Notes: generated by a model not told the origin, from the sequence alone. A DNA stretch of 64,000 nucleotides from Alcaligenaceae bacterium (GCA_030538235.1 JAUNUJ010000008.1:62001-126000); one strand, 5' to 3'. Shown: positions 15,170 to 26,478, counted from the first letter of the stretch. A program made the numbers and translations.

Positions 15170-18100
15170 ATGTCATCAACAACACTAGGGGTCAAGGTCG
15201 ATCCCATTATGAGGGACCGGATTCGAACAGCGGCCGAGCGCATCGGTCGAACACAACACTGGTTTATCAAGCAGTCGATTTACTCCATGCTGGAAGAAAT
15301 CGAGGCCGGCCGTCTACCGGCATCTTTACAGCATGCCTTATTAGCTGAAGCCACTAGCCTTGTAGACTTGGAAGAAGCCGGCCTGTGCCCTATGACGGAT
15401 GAAAAGGTTCAACCTTTTCTGGAATTCGCCCAAAATATCGCCGTTCAATCAGTTCTTCGCTCAGCAATCACCAGTGCCTATCGTCGCTCAGAGGCTGAGT
15501 GCATGCCGATGCTTTTAGAACTGGCTGAGGCGAGCGAACATCAAGAAGCGATTAAGAGCACCGCTCGCAAACTAGTTGAAACCATACGAAATAAGCGCCT
15601 TGGCAGTGGTGTTGACGGATTAATTCATGAATATTCCCTTTCAAGCCAGGAAGGCGTGGCTTTAATGTGCTTAGCCGAAGCCCTACTTAGAATTCCCGAT
15701 AAGGAAAGTCGTGACGCCTTGATTCGGGACAAAATTAGCAAGGGTGACTGGCAATCCCATCTGAGCTCCGGCTCATTATTTGTTAACGCAGCCACCTGGG
15801 GCCTGATGGTCACCGGTAAATTGGTCTCAACAAATAGTGAAAAAGGCATGTCCTCCGCACTATCTCGGCTGATTAGCAAAGGCGGTGAGCCTTTAATTCG
15901 TCAGGCAGTGGATCGGGCCATGCGCTTGATGGGTGAGCATTTCGTCTGTGGTGAAACCATTGCCAAGGCTCTTGCCAATAGCCGCAAATGGGTTAATAAA
16001 GGCTTTAACTACTCCTACGATATGCTGGGTGAAGCCGCCATGACCGATGCCGATGCACAAAAGTACTATGACGCTTATGAACAGGCCATTCACGCCATCG
16101 GCAAAAACGCCGCCGGACTGGGCATTTACGAAGGGCCAGGCATCTCCATTAAACTCTCCGCCCTACATGCCCGTTACTCCCGCGCTCAGTATGACCGGGT
16201 GATGAGCGAGCTCTATCCGCGCCTGCTCACACTATGCCAACTGGCTCATCAATATGATATAGGCATTAATATCGATGCTGAAGAAGCCGATCGCCTCGAG
16301 TTATCGCTGGACTTATTAGAGCGCCTCTGCCATGAACCGAGCCTCAGCGCTTGGAATGGCATCGGTTTTGTAATTCAAGCCTATCAGAAACGTGCACCCT
16401 TCGTGATTGATTATGTGAGCGATCTGGCTCGTCGTACCAAGCGTCGCCTGATGATTCGTTTGGTCAAAGGGGCCTACTGGGACAGCGAAGTAAAGCGCGC
16501 ACAAACAGATGGTCTCGAAGGCTATCCGGTTTACACTCGCAAAGTGCATACGGATGTTTGCTATTTAGCCTGTGCTCGTAAATTACTGAACGAACCGGAG
16601 TATATCTTCCCCCAGTTTGCAACGCATAACGCGCAGACCGTGGCCGCCATTTATCATATGGCCGGCAGCAACTTCTATCAGGGCCAATACGAATTTCAAT
16701 GCTTGCACGGCATGGGTGAGCCCCTCTATGAAGAAGTAGTGGGTAAAGTCGCAGACCACAAACTCAATCGACCTTGCCGTATTTATGCGCCGGTCGGCTC
16801 ACATGAGACCTTACTAGCCTACTTGGTCCGTCGCTTATTGGAAAATGGTGCTAATTCCTCCTTTGTCAATCAAATCGCCAATAAAAACACGCCGATTGAC
16901 GAATTAATCGCCGACCCAGTAAGCCAATGTCGCGCCATCGAGCCTCTAGGTTCACCGCACCCAATGATTCCTGAGCCTCGTCTCCTGTACCGTCATCAAG
17001 GTGAGAGTCGACTTAACTCCCAAGGTCTGGATTTATCCAATGAGCATCGCTTAGCCTCACTTTCAGCCGGTTTACTGGCCAGTGCGACCAAGCAGCAACT
17101 GGCCCTACCAGCAACCTTGGGATTGGGAACGGATATTGCACAATGGCCAAGAGCAGCGACGGAGCGTTTAATCGATATTATCAATCCTGCCGATCATCGC
17201 GATATTGTTGGTCAAGCCCTTTTCAGCAAGACCGAAGAAGTAACCCTTGCACTCGAACGCGCCGAGCAAGCACAAACGATTTGGGCGGTCACCCCAGCTT
17301 GCGAACGAGCCGATAGCTTAATCAAAGCGGCCGACTTATTAGAAGCACGTGGTTCGGAACTAATAAATTTAGCAGTTAGGGAAGCCGGCAAAAGTTACCC
17401 TAACGCAGTGGCCGAACTACGTGAAGCGGTGGATTTTTTACGCTACTACGCCTACCAAGTAGCAGACGAATTTCAGATCGATACGCATCCCCCTTTGGGC
17501 CCGGTCGTCTGCATCAGTCCGTGGAACTTTCCGTTGGCCATTTTCTTGGGACAAATCGCTGCAGCACTGGCGGCAGGCAATGTGGTCCTAGCCAAACCGG
17601 CTGAACAAACACCGCTGATCGCTCATGCTGCGGTCCAAGCCTTGCATGAGGGAGGTATTCCACAGGATGCTCTCCAGCTACTACCGGGCGCAGGTGATGT
17701 CGGCGCTACTTTAGTAGCCGACAAACGTGTTCAAGGCGTGCTCTTTACCGGCTCAACTGAGGTGGCCAAGGTCATTGCCGAAACTCTCTCACAGCGATTA
17801 AATGCGGCCGGTCAACCGATCCCCTTAATCGCCGAAACCGGTGGTCTCAACGCCATGGTGGTGGACTCTTCGGCTTTAGCCGAACAAGTCACAGCCGATG
17901 TGATTAATTCCGCCTTTGATTCGGCCGGTCAGCGCTGCTCAGCATTACGCATTTTATGTGTGCAGGAAGATGTGGCTGATAAACTCATCACCATGCTGCG
18001 TGGCGCCATGCACGAATTATGCCTAGGTAATCCCGATCGCTTGCGCACGGATGTGGGACCAGTGATTGATGCCGAGGCACAGCAAAATATCAGCGACTAC

Positions 18101-19144
18101 ATAGAAGAAATGCGGAGCAAAAGCTTTAAGATTGAACAATTAAGCAAAACAGCAACTAGCAATCTCGGCACCTTTATTCCTCCAACCATCATTGAAGTAA
18201 ATAAAGTCGCCGATGTGACGCGCGAAGTATTTGGTCCCGTGCTGCATATATTGCGTTATCAACGAGAGAATTTAAATGACGTGATTGATGAAATCAATGC
18301 TCATGGTTACGGTCTGACATTTGGTATCCACTCTCGCATTGATGAAAACATCGATAAATTAAGTGAGCAAATTAACGCCGGCAATATCTACGTGAACCGC
18401 AATATCGTCGGTGCGGTGGTCGGCGTTCAACCCTTTGGTGGTCAGGGTCTCTCAGGCACCGGCCCTAAAGCAGGTGGCCCTTTGTACGCTTTACGTTTAG
18501 TTCAAAACAGCCCGCCGCCAACTTTTGAGAGCAATGAGCAGGCCTTGCAACAATCACCAGCTCTGACAGCCATCAATCACTTCAAGACTTGGATCAGAGC
18601 ACAAGGTCAAGCGGAAGAAACCCAAAGAATTAACGAACTATTGGCTGCGCACATGCTTGGCATCGACAGGGATTTACCCGGCCCAACCGGCGAGCGTAAT
18701 ACGTATCGTTTATTAGCCAGAGGCCATGTCTTATGCCTGCCGAGCACAGAGCTTGGGGCTAAGGTTCAACTGGCCAGCTGTCTGGCAAGTGGTAACAAAG
18801 CCATTTTCTTAAGCGAAGAACAAGCCTTTATTAAACCACTGCTGGCACAACTACCTGAGGAATTAAAGACTCATTTTGAGTTAAAAAAGTCGTTGGACGC
18901 CCTACTCAATGATGAACAGTTTATACTGGGCGCCGCTCTTTTCGAAGGCGACAGCGATCAGTTAAAGCCTTTAGCTCAACGTTTAGCGCTCTATGCAGCT
19001 GCTATTATTCAACCACAAGCCTTGAGTTGTGAGGCGCTACAAGAGGGACAAAATTATCGCTTAGAAAGACTCTGTGTGGAGCGTTCAATTAGCGTTAACA
19101 CATCAGCTGCGGGGGGTAATGCAACTTTAATGGCCATGATTTAG
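15170..19144 (+). CDS. putA: Trifunctional PutA: repressor, proline dehydrogenase, P5C dehydrogenase
   Basis: 1324 aa. It oxidises proline to glutamate in two steps (FAD-dependent proline dehydrogenase, NAD-dependent pyrroline-5-carboxylate dehydrogenase) and represses put genes when proline is absent. Residues 1-48 are a ribbon-helix-helix domain ([29 protein letters not shown]). The proline dehydrogenase barrel spans about 220-560 ([22 protein letters not shown]). The aldehyde dehydrogenase domain follows from about 640 with [23 protein letters not shown] and catalytic Cys923 in [13 protein letters not shown]-terminal domain after about 1130 completes a type C PutA. GGAG lies seven bases before the ATG. 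Confidence 0.97.
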   Translation: MSSTTLGVKVDPIMRDRIRTAAERIGRTQHWFIKQSIYSMLEEIEAGRLPASLQHALLAEATSLVDLEEAGLCPMTDEKVQPFLEFAQNIAVQSVLRSAITSAYRRSEAECMPMLLELAEASEHQEAIKSTARKLVETIRNKRLGSGVDGLIHEYSLSSQEGVALMCLAEALLRIPDKESRDALIRDKISKGDWQSHLSSGSLFVNAATWGLMVTGKLVSTNSEKGMSSALSRLISKGGEPLIRQAVDRAMRLMGEHFVCGETIAKALANSRKWVNKGFNYSYDMLGEAAMTDADAQKYYDAYEQAIHAIGKNAAGLGIYEGPGISIKLSALHARYSRAQYDRVMSELYPRLLTLCQLAHQYDIGINIDAEEADRLELSLDLLERLCHEPSLSAWNGIGFVIQAYQKRAPFVIDYVSDLARRTKRRLMIRLVKGAYWDSEVKRAQTDGLEGYPVYTRKVHTDVCYLACARKLLNEPEYIFPQFATHNAQTVAAIYHMAGSNFYQGQYEFQCLHGMGEPLYEEVVGKVADHKLNRPCRIYAPVGSHETLLAYLVRRLLENGANSSFVNQIANKNTPIDELIADPVSQCRAIEPLGSPHPMIPEPRLLYRHQGESRLNSQGLDLSNEHRLASLSAGLLASATKQQLALPATLGLGTDIAQWPRAATERLIDIINPADHRDIVGQALFSKTEEVTLALERAEQAQTIWAVTPACERADSLIKAADLLEARGSELINLAVREAGKSYPNAVAELREAVDFLRYYAYQVADEFQIDTHPPLGPVVCISPWNFPLAIFLGQIAAALAAGNVVLAKPAEQTPLIAHAAVQALHEGGIPQDALQLLPGAGDVGATLVADKRVQGVLFTGSTEVAKVIAETLSQRLNAAGQPIPLIAETGGLNAMVVDSSALAEQVTADVINSAFDSAGQRCSALRILCVQEDVADKLITMLRGAMHELCLGNPDRLRTDVGPVIDAEAQQNISDYIEEMRSKSFKIEQLSKTATSNLGTFIPPTIIEVNKVADVTREVFGPVLHILRYQRENLNDVIDEINAHGYGLTFGIHSRIDENIDKLSEQINAGNIYVNRNIVGAVVGVQPFGGQGLSGTGPKAGGPLYALRLVQNSPPPTFESNEQALQQSPALTAINHFKTWIRAQGQAEETQRINELLAAHMLGIDRDLPGPTGERNTYRLLARGHVLCLPSTELGAKVQLASCLASGNKAIFLSEEQAFIKPLLAQLPEELKTHFELKKSLDALLNDEQFILGAALFEGDSDQLKPLAQRLALYAAAIIQPQALSCEALQEGQNYRLERLCVERSISVNTSAAGGNATLMAMI

Positions 19145-19262
19145 AGCTCGCTGTTCCGACCTCGGATATAGGCCCCGACGTCATCGATCAGGACCGATTT
19201 TTCTTGAACTAGTTTAAGCATCAGTCAATGAGCAACAGATAGTTTTTTAAATTTTTTATCAA

Positions 19263-19297
19263 ATAGCTTTTGAAAGCCACCCGTTTTCAAAAGCTAT
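19263..19297 (+). promoter_or_regulatory. 13-bp leader hairpin before putP
   Basis: ATAGCTTTTGAAA and TTTCAAAAGCTAT form a perfect 13-pair stem with a 9-nt loop, 27 bp upstream of the putP ATG. No U-tract follows. The next bases, CCTTCC, can pair with the AAAGGAG ribosome site, so the leader might control translation, but this is inference. Confidence 0.5.
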
Positions 19298-19323
19298 CCT
19301 TCCAAAACTCAAAGGAGATTGAT

Positions 19324-20844
19324 ATGCAAGGTGCTGTCAGCACATCGATTATCATCGTTTTCGCGATTTATATTATCGGGATGATGGTTATCGGTTATTT
19401 AGGTTACCGTTCTACCAAGGACTTATCCGACTTTATTTTAGGCGGTCGTAGTCTTGGTCCTTTTGTTGTCGCTTTGGCGGCAGGTGCCTCGGACATGAGT
19501 GGTTGGCTCTTAATGGGTCTACCCGGCGAGGTTTTCTCAGTAGGCATTTCCGCTTCATGGATCGCCATCGGCTTGACCATTGGTGCCTACATTAACTGGT
19601 TATTAGTGGCCGCACGCCTTCGTGCTTATACCGAGCTCGCCGGTAACGCACTCACCCTGTCTGACTTCTTTGCCAATCGCTTTGAAGATCGCACAAACTT
19701 ACTTCGTATTGTCTCAGCCATCATTATTTTGATTTTCTTCACGCTGTATTGTGCTTCAGGTGTCGTCGCTTCAGCCCGTCTATTTGAAAGCATGTTCGGT
19801 TGGAATTATCACACCGCCATGTGGTTAGGCGCATTTTTTACTATTGCCTATGTCTTTATCGGTGGTTTCCTAGCCGTCAGTTGGACCGATGCGGTGCAAG
19901 CATCCATGATGTTTACCGCCTTAATCTTGACCCCGATTATTGTACTTAACCATGTTGGCGGTTATGAGGCTGCTGCGGCAACTAGCCTACAATTTAATCC
20001 ACAAAGCTTAAGTATGGTGTCTGGTTTAACCACTGTCGGCATTATTTCCTCACTGGCTTGGGGTTTAGGCTACTTTGGTCAACCGCATATTCTGGCGCGT
20101 TTTATGGCAGCTGATTCAGTAAAAACTATCCCCAAGGCTCGTCGTATCAGTATCACTTGGATGATTCTTTGCTTAGCCGGTGCCGTTGCCGTGGGCTTCT
20201 TCGGTATTGCCTACTTCACACCGGTAGAGAACATAACGGATCCCGAAGCCATAGCAGCCGCCGGTCGCGTGTTGGAGAATCCGGAGCGTGTCTTTATTGA
20301 GTTCTCCGTGCTCCTATTCCACCCACTGATTGCCGGTTTATTATTAGCTGCAATTTTAGCAGCGATTATGAGTACTTTATCAGCGCAATTACTGGTTTGT
20401 TCAAGCTCACTGACCCAAGACTTATATAAACCCTTCTTGCGTCCCGGCGCTAGCCAGAGAGAGTTAGTCTGGTTTGGCCGCTTCATGGTGTTAGTTGTTG
20501 CTTTGGTGGCGATTTTCCTAGCCAGAGACCCTAGCAGCAAGGTACTCAGCATGGTGAGCTATGCTTGGGCGGGTTTTGGTGCGGCCTTTGGTCCACTGAT
20601 CATCTTATCTGTGTTTTGGCGTCGTACGACCGCTAAAGGTGCGCTAGCCGGCATGATTGTCGGTGCGGCCACGGTCTTATTGTGGAAGAACTACGCTAAC
20701 AGTGATTTATATGAAATCGTACCCGGTTTTATTTTATGTATGGTAGTCACTATTGTGGTCAGCCTAGTGGATAATAAACCATCACAATCCATGCTGAATA
20801 CCTTTGATCAGGTAGACAATGTCATGAATGATTTGCGCAAATAA
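19324..20844 (+). CDS. putP: Sodium/proline symporter
   Basis: 506 aa, about 13 hydrophobic segments of the SSS (LeuT-fold) family. It imports proline with sodium, feeding PutA just upstream. Seen: the N-terminal ILGGRSLGPFVVALAAGASDMSGWLLMGLPG with its sodium and substrate residues, LLVAARLRAYTE, and GLGYFGQPHILARFMA in the middle. The ATG at 19324 is chosen because AAAGGAG stands six bases before it; the frame runs upstream to 19270 through the leader hairpin. A bidirectional terminator follows. Confidence 0.95.
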   Translation: MQGAVSTSIIIVFAIYIIGMMVIGYLGYRSTKDLSDFILGGRSLGPFVVALAAGASDMSGWLLMGLPGEVFSVGISASWIAIGLTIGAYINWLLVAARLRAYTELAGNALTLSDFFANRFEDRTNLLRIVSAIIILIFFTLYCASGVVASARLFESMFGWNYHTAMWLGAFFTIAYVFIGGFLAVSWTDAVQASMMFTALILTPIIVLNHVGGYEAAAATSLQFNPQSLSMVSGLTTVGIISSLAWGLGYFGQPHILARFMAADSVKTIPKARRISITWMILCLAGAVAVGFFGIAYFTPVENITDPEAIAAAGRVLENPERVFIEFSVLLFHPLIAGLLLAAILAAIMSTLSAQLLVCSSSLTQDLYKPFLRPGASQRELVWFGRFMVLVVALVAIFLARDPSSKVLSMVSYAWAGFGAAFGPLIILSVFWRRTTAKGALAGMIVGAATVLLWKNYANSDLYEIVPGFILCMVVTIVVSLVDNKPSQSMLNTFDQVDNVMNDLRK

Positions 20845-20870
20845 ACCCTTAGTTTATTTTAAGCAATAAG

Positions 20871-20907
20871 AAAACTCGCTATCTACACAATGGATAGCGA
20901 GTTTTTT
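20871..20907. terminator. Bidirectional terminator between putP and ttrR
   Basis: AAAACTCGCTATC...GATAGCGAGTTTTTT; the A and T flanks give U-tracts on both strands. The minus-strand side overlaps the ttrR stop codon. Confidence 0.92.
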
Positions 20908-21538
20908 AATCCAGACTATGGGGATCAGCTTTGAGCATCAGGTGAGCCAACTCGGCAGCACTACTGATCTCGGCCTTTTCCATAATGTTTTGGCGATGGA
21001 TATGGACGGTTTTCTCACTGATCTGCAGTTGTTGAGCAATCAGTTTATTGGATTGACCCCGAGCTAATAAATTGGCCACTTCAGACTCTCTGGGCGAAAG
21101 ACGTTCGAGAATTTCTTTAGCCTCCTGCTGGCGCAGCAGATTTTCTCTTGCTTGTTGAGCAAAGCGCACCGCCGCCGCCACCTCATCTAATAAGGTCTGA
21201 TCTTTGAAGGGTTTACTGAGAAAACCATAAGCTCCGAGTTTCATGGCTTGCACTGCCATTTCGATATCACCATGACCGGTCAGGAAAATAATCGGTGTAC
21301 TCCAACCCAAGTCATTTAACTTTAACTGCAATTCCATGCCGCTCATCATCGGCATACGGATATCCAACAAGATACAACCCGCTTCTTCCTGAGGAATAGG
21401 ATAGGCATCAAGAAACTCGGCAGCCGAGGCAAAGGCCTCGACTCGCCACTCTAAATCTTCTAATAAAAACACTAATGAGCGACGAAAAGCATCGTCGTCA
21501 TCAATAACAAAGACCAAATTAATATCAACGGCTTCCAT
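20906..21538 (-). CDS. ttrR: Two-component response regulator, FixJ/TtrR type
   Basis: 210 aa. An N-terminal receiver domain has the acidic pocket VIDDDDAF (12-19), the phospho-acceptor Asp59 in LLDIRMP and Lys in LSKPF. The C-terminal LuxR-type helix-turn-helix (LSPRESEVANLLARGQSNKLIAQQLQ... KTVHIHRQNIMEK) binds DNA. The gene follows the TtrS-like kinase by 53 bp on the same strand, so the two form a pair. TtrR activates ttrBCA in Salmonella; here the reductase operon is about 9 kb away. A FixJ or TodT-like regulator for the linked DASS transporter is an alternative. Confidence 0.8.
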   Translation of the reverse strand: MEAVDINLVFVIDDDDAFRRSLVFLLEDLEWRVEAFASAAEFLDAYPIPQEEAGCILLDIRMPMMSGMELQLKLNDLGWSTPIIFLTGHGDIEMAVQAMKLGAYGFLSKPFKDQTLLDEVAAAVRFAQQARENLLRQQEAKEILERLSPRESEVANLLARGQSNKLIAQQLQISEKTVHIHRQNIMEKAEISSAAELAHLMLKADPHSLD

Positions 21539-21591
21539 GAGCGCCTTAAATGTGAAAAGAGGTTTATCTAGCTCTTAAGGTTAGATTGTAA

Positions 21592-23442
21592 CTACTGAGC
21601 GGGCAAACTCAGCGTAAAAGTTGCACCGCTTAAGGCTTTTAATGAGCTCTCGCTAGGTAACACATCAACCTCCAATTTGCCTCCATGAGCTTCGGCAATG
21701 GTTCGGCAGACGGACAACCCTAATCCCAAGCCCTCTTTTTTGCTGGTATAAAAGGTTTCGAACAAATTTTCATACGCTTCTTCAGAAAGGCCCGGACCAC
21801 TATCTTGCACGCTAATATGCACCTGCTGTTCAGAATGCCACAAGACCATATGAATGATTTGCATCTTCACCTCAGCTTCTAGCATCGCATCATAGCCATT
21901 TTTTAATAAATTGATTAGGGCCTGCTGAATCTGCACCGGGTCAACGGTAAGAATTTTACTGGCGCCTAAAAAATCAAAAACCAAAATCGAGGGAGGCATT
22001 GACAGCATACCGCTAATTAATTGCACTGCCTCTTCACAAACCTCCTTGATATTGACTGGTTCCAATCGCATCGGTCGCTTGCGAGCAAATGCCCTGACCC
22101 CCTGAATAATACTGGAGGCTCGTTCAGTTTGTTCTGTAATCTCGGCAGTAGCCATGCGCAAATCATCCTCGTTTAAACGCTGACTGTCAAGGCGTCGTAA
22201 CACGCTTCTGGAGTAATTACCAATAGTCGCTAAAGGCTGATTCAGTTCATGAGCCAAGGTGCCCGACATTTCCCCCAAAATCACCAACTTCGCTTGGTGA
22301 TTAGCTTGCTCTTGGACTTCATTAATACGGTCCTGTAAGGCTTTTTGTTGTGCCAATGCATGCTCTAGAGCCGCCGTCCGCTTGCTGACTAAATAACGCA
22401 CTCGTGCCGTATAAAGACCACCAATGGCGACTAAAAACAGGGCCCCAGCCAAGACCCACCAATAGCGTTTAAAATAATCGACCAACAAGGGGCCTTTAGG
22501 ACTAAAAACACCAAGCTCCAACTCTCTGAACAACTCATTTAGTGCCTTGGTATTAGACAAAACTGACCAATACATCTCGCCACTACCACTATCAGATGGC
22601 GGCAACTGCAGTAAACTCTGCATAATATCGCGGGTCTCAACAAGACGGTCGTTCTCGATCCCGGCAAAAACCCAACCGGGATAAAGTCGGGTGGTCACAT
22701 GACAGGGAAAATTTGGATTTCCGGTGGCTTCAATAACACTAAAATGCTGCTCCCAGTTGGGCACCGATTCCAACACACAAGCACGAAGCACCCCGGTATC
22801 AGCCTCGCCGCTTGCTACTGCCTTGAGGACATTGCTCATAGGAAAGTCGACTTGCTTAAGCTGCATTTCCACTTCAGGTTCAATGTTACGAGCTCTTAAT
22901 TCTCGCCACATCACCCGATAACCCCCAAAGGCCTCCCTACTGACAATAGCCATGCTACGGCCGGGTAAGTCTTCAAAAGTCACAATCTCGTGATTATCCT
23001 TGCGCTTAATCAACGTCGATCCTAGGCTTAAGGACGACAGCTTATCGGCAGCGTAGACCTGAGACAGCATATGATTGATGCCATACTCATAATGCAACAA
23101 GGAATACAGACCCGGGTTGCTGATCAGATAGTCGACTGCTTTAGTCCGCACCATCTCGACAATCTCATCATGTACTGCGGGGATAAATTCAAAATCATAT
23201 TGGGGCAAATTATCAGTTAACCACTGTATCGTAGCTTGCCACTCTTCCATCGTACGATCAGCGCCTAAGTAACTGAGTGCAGCGATTCTGATCGGCTCTG
23301 CTCTGGCTTGGTTGATTTTGTTTATAGACGGCGCAGGCTCGGTCCTCTGCTCAGACGCCAGACTGTGACTCTGGGCGGATAAAGCACCCGCCCAGACTGT
23401 CATTAAAATGAATAATATTGCTCTAACAAAGCACTTTACCAA
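21592..23442 (-). CDS. ttrS: Sensor histidine kinase with PhnD-like periplasmic domain, TtrS-like
   Basis: 616 aa from a proposed TTG start at 23442, where GGAAGG stands eight bases upstream; the frame also allows GTG 23460 and TTG 23463. A signal segment (ILFILMTVWAGALSAQS) leads to a phosphonate-binding-like sensor domain containing YLISNPGLYS, AFGGYRVMW and FPCHVTTRLYPGWVFAGI, which match Salmonella TtrS motifs. A membrane helix near residue 330 and a coiled coil precede the H-box (GEMSGTLAHELNQPLATIG) and ATPase domain (LKNGYDAM, GLGLSVCRTIAEAHGG). The start overlaps the transporter stop by 7 bp, implying coupled translation. Confidence 0.8.
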   Translation of the reverse strand: MVKCFVRAILFILMTVWAGALSAQSHSLASEQRTEPAPSINKINQARAEPIRIAALSYLGADRTMEEWQATIQWLTDNLPQYDFEFIPAVHDEIVEMVRTKAVDYLISNPGLYSLLHYEYGINHMLSQVYAADKLSSLSLGSTLIKRKDNHEIVTFEDLPGRSMAIVSREAFGGYRVMWRELRARNIEPEVEMQLKQVDFPMSNVLKAVASGEADTGVLRACVLESVPNWEQHFSVIEATGNPNFPCHVTTRLYPGWVFAGIENDRLVETRDIMQSLLQLPPSDSGSGEMYWSVLSNTKALNELFRELELGVFSPKGPLLVDYFKRYWWVLAGALFLVAIGGLYTARVRYLVSKRTAALEHALAQQKALQDRINEVQEQANHQAKLVILGEMSGTLAHELNQPLATIGNYSRSVLRRLDSQRLNEDDLRMATAEITEQTERASSIIQGVRAFARKRPMRLEPVNIKEVCEEAVQLISGMLSMPPSILVFDFLGASKILTVDPVQIQQALINLLKNGYDAMLEAEVKMQIIHMVLWHSEQQVHISVQDSGPGLSEEAYENLFETFYTSKKEGLGLGLSVCRTIAEAHGGKLEVDVLPSESSLKALSGATFTLSLPAQ

Positions 23443-24893
23443 TAGCCCAACACCTTCCACCAAATAGCACCGACCGAGAGGAAGATAATCAGGTTAACGA
23501 CACTCATCACAAAACCGGCCTTCCACCACTCACCCAGCGTAGTATACCCTGAGCCAAAGATCACCGGCGAGGTGCCGGTTGCATAGTGAGTTAAGGTCAT
23601 CATAATACTGGATGCCGCTGCCATCATCAACGCATAAAGCATGGGTGGCGCACCCAAAGCCACGCCGGCGGTATAGAAAGCAGCAAACATGGCAGTAATA
23701 TGCGCGGTTGTACTGGCAAACATATAGTGAGCATAGAGGTAAGCCAACAGCAGTAAACCACTGGAAACTAACCAGTTCAAACCGAGTCCGCCGATACTGC
23801 TTTCAAGCGCACCCGAGAACCAAGCGATCAAGCCTAATTTATTCAAGAAAGTCGCCATCATCACCAAAGCCGCAAACCAGGTAACCGTATCCCAAGCGTT
23901 ACGCTCAGTAACCACATCTTCCCAGCTCAAGACGCCGGAAATCAGTAACAAGGATAAACCAATAAATGCGGTCGTGGTGGCATTAACCGCCACTGCCGGA
24001 CCAAAAATCATAGCCGGAATACCTGCCCAAAGTAATAATAAAATGGCAAAAATTCCGCACATAATGTATTCACCGCGCGTCATCGGCCCCTTTTCCTTGA
24101 GTCGCTCAAAAGCAAATTCCGCCGAATTGGGTGTGGCTTTAATTTCCGGTGGGTACATCATATAAATTACCAATGGCATTATCGCCATAGCGACCAGACC
24201 CGGCAACAACATGGCCAGAGCCCAAGTGCCCCAAGTCAAATGAATATCCATATTAGTTGCTTCAGCGACCAAATTAACCACTAAGGGATTAGGTGCAGTC
24301 GCTGTCACAAACATCGCCGAAGAAATCGGGTTGCAATGATAATTCACTAAGGCCAGAAACTTACCCATACGACCCTCAGTTCCTTTTTCAGGATCTGAAT
24401 CATAGGTATTGGCAATAGAGCGCACTAAGGGGTGAATAATACCACCGCCACGCGCCGTATTACTCGGTGTTACCGGGGCCAGAATCAGTTCTGTGATAGC
24501 AAGACTATAAGCGATACCAATGGTTTTTCTACCCCAGAGCGCAATAAAATAGTAACCGGCGCGCTCTCCCAGTCCGGTTTTAATAATGCCTCTAGAAATC
24601 ATGATAGAGACACCAATTAACCAGATAAGCGGATTTGCAAAACCACTGAGCGCATCACTAATCGCTGCAGAGGGTTTATCCGCAGTTACCCCGGTGACCG
24701 CCACTAAGGTGATAGCCAGTATAGACAGCGCACCAATCGGCATAACTTTACCGATAATTGCGGAGATCACTCCGACAAACATACCGAGCAGAGTCCACGC
24801 CTGTGGCGATACGCCTTCAGGTAGGGGAATAACATAAATAATAATTAAAGCTAAGGCAATAGAGATAACCGCAGGAATAGGTCTGAAGCCCAT
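23436..24893 (-). CDS. DASS/SLC13 family anion transporter (CitT-like)
   Basis: 485 aa with about twelve hydrophobic segments. DASS proteins move di- and tricarboxylates or sulfate with sodium or by exchange. The family SNT motif is visible in VTPSNTARGGGIIHPL, with the second-half TTAHITAMFAAFYTAGVALG and HYATGTSPVIFGSGY segments; the loop NYHCNPISSAMFVTATAPNPLV is typical of CitT/2-oxoglutarate-malate translocators. It is first in an operon with the TtrS-like kinase and the regulator, overlapping the kinase start. That linkage suggests the kinase may sense the transported anion. The substrate is unknown. Confidence 0.85.
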   Translation of the reverse strand: MGFRPIPAVISIALALIIIYVIPLPEGVSPQAWTLLGMFVGVISAIIGKVMPIGALSILAITLVAVTGVTADKPSAAISDALSGFANPLIWLIGVSIMISRGIIKTGLGERAGYYFIALWGRKTIGIAYSLAITELILAPVTPSNTARGGGIIHPLVRSIANTYDSDPEKGTEGRMGKFLALVNYHCNPISSAMFVTATAPNPLVVNLVAEATNMDIHLTWGTWALAMLLPGLVAMAIMPLVIYMMYPPEIKATPNSAEFAFERLKEKGPMTRGEYIMCGIFAILLLLWAGIPAMIFGPAVAVNATTTAFIGLSLLLISGVLSWEDVVTERNAWDTVTWFAALVMMATFLNKLGLIAWFSGALESSIGGLGLNWLVSSGLLLLAYLYAHYMFASTTAHITAMFAAFYTAGVALGAPPMLYALMMAAASSIMMTLTHYATGTSPVIFGSGYTTLGEWWKAGFVMSVVNLIIFLSVGAIWWKVLGYW

Positions 24894-24996
24894 GAGAGCA
24901 CCTGTGCAAAAGATTAGAGATGATAATTTGTAAGGGTTAACACCTAATTATAAATCTAATATTTTAACTTTTCATAAATTTAATCAATTATTAAGA

Positions 24997-25617
24997 CTAA
25001 ATAATCGGCTCTACTTCTTTCCACTCACCGGGTTGCAAATCGCCCAAAGACCAGTTTCCTACTTGTATTCTAATCAGACGTAAAGTCGGCAACCCTACCG
25101 CTGCGGTCATACGGCGTACTTGTCTGTTTTTACCCTCGATAATACAGAGCTCAAGCCACGAAGTAGGTATATTAGCTCGATATCGAATCGGTGGATTACG
25201 CAACCAAAGATCAGGCGCCTCAATTTGCTTGACCTCAGCCGGTAACGTCTTACCGTCATTTAAAAGCACACCCTCGCGCAATTGTTGCAACTGTGCCGCA
25301 CTCACCTCACCCTCAACTTGAGCCCAGTATTTTTTTACGGTCTTATATTTAGGTTCGGCAATGCGTGCCTGCAAGGTACCGCTATTGGTCAATAGCAATA
25401 AGCCTTCACTATTTCGATCCAAACGTCCTGCGGCATAGACATTGCTCACAGGAATAAAATCCTTTAACGTCACCCGCTCTGCTTCATCCGTAAACTGGGT
25501 CAAAACATCGTAGGGTTTATTAAAAAGGATTAAACGTGGTTCTTGGGTTGCTCTTTTTTCTATACCGACGCTACTGGCGCGATGTGTAGCACGTCTTGCG
25601 CGATAAGATGGCTTCAT
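24997..25617 (-). CDS. rluE: 23S rRNA pseudouridine synthase RluE-like
   Basis: 206 aa. RsuA/RluB family pseudouridine synthase; RluE modifies U2457 of 23S rRNA in Escherichia coli. Motif II with the catalytic Asp is [30 protein letters not shown] and [25 protein letters not shown] follow. There is no N-terminal S4 domain, as expected for RluE; the lead is basic ([11 protein letters not shown]). Its ATG overlaps the stop of the iclR gene (TAATG), so the two are translated together despite unrelated roles. Confidence 0.88.
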   Translation of the reverse strand: MKPSYRARRATHRASSVGIEKRATQEPRLILFNKPYDVLTQFTDEAERVTLKDFIPVSNVYAAGRLDRNSEGLLLLTNSGTLQARIAEPKYKTVKKYWAQVEGEVSAAQLQQLREGVLLNDGKTLPAEVKQIEAPDLWLRNPPIRYRANIPTSWLELCIIEGKNRQVRRMTAAVGLPTLRLIRIQVGNWSLGDLQPGEWKEVEPII

Positions 25618-26417
25618 TACAACTGCTCCAACTCTCTTGCTAAAACCTTAAGCGGCTCAGCCACTCCGGCAATCAGCTCTTCTAGACTGATACGGGATGA
25701 AGGCACACTGGCATTGAGCGCATAGTAGCCATTTTTAGCGGCATCACTACGGACTGCGATAGCAATGGCAGTAATGTCGTGCGAGAATTCACCCTCCGAA
25801 TAGCAAAAGCCATGCTGTTGATAAAAATCTGCCTGCTCATCCAAGGTGCTTTTATGCGCTTTAAAATGCTCCGCCAACGGACCGCTCAAGCTGAACTCTT
25901 CGAGCCTGCGTCGTTGCTGTGAATTCAAGGCACTGTAATAAGCGCGACCAATGGCCGTATCAACCAAAGGGACGGTTGAACCTACGGTGAGTTGCACCGC
26001 CAATCGTGCCGGCGAACGTATACTTTCTAAATAAAGCATCTCGCCGGAATCCTCAACCGCGAGACTGACCGACACCTCATACTTTTCAGCAAAAGCCATC
26101 ATCAACGGCTTACCGTCACGAATCAAGTGATCGGTCTCCGGGGCAATATCCGCCATCTCTCTAAAGCGAATATCCGTCACATACAAACCGCTGCTCGGAT
26201 GCTTACGGAGAAAACGCAACTTAATGAGTGTATGAAGTACGCGACTAACAGTGGCTTTAGGCAATTGGGTCATCTCGCTAATTTGCTGATGCGTCATACC
26301 GCGTGGATAAAAGCGCAGAGCATAAAGCACAGTCAATCCGCGAGCCAATGAGGTAATAAATTGACGGTCTTTTTCCTGCTCACTGCGCACTATTATGCTT
26401 AATAAATCATTTAACAC
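25617..26417 (-). CDS. IclR family transcriptional regulator
   Basis: 266 aa. The N-terminal winged helix-turn-helix ([45 protein letters not shown], here cited in part) is at residues 19-70 and the effector-binding domain covers about 95-260 ([43 protein letters not shown]). It diverges from gcdH, with a 15-bp palindrome between, and so probably controls the glutarate genes in response to a small acid. The start at 26417 has little ribosome-site support; an internal start near residue 12 is possible. Confidence 0.88.
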   Translation of the reverse strand: MLNDLLSIIVRSEQEKDRQFITSLARGLTVLYALRFYPRGMTHQQISEMTQLPKATVSRVLHTLIKLRFLRKHPSSGLYVTDIRFREMADIAPETDHLIRDGKPLMMAFAEKYEVSVSLAVEDSGEMLYLESIRSPARLAVQLTVGSTVPLVDTAIGRAYYSALNSQQRRRLEEFSLSGPLAEHFKAHKSTLDEQADFYQQHGFCYSEGEFSHDITAIAIAVRSDAAKNGYYALNASVPSSRISLEELIAGVAEPLKVLARELEQL

Positions 26418-26478
26418 TTTACAAGCCTATTCAAAAGTAGTAAATTTAAACCAGTTGTTCCGCATAGTATATCATTAA

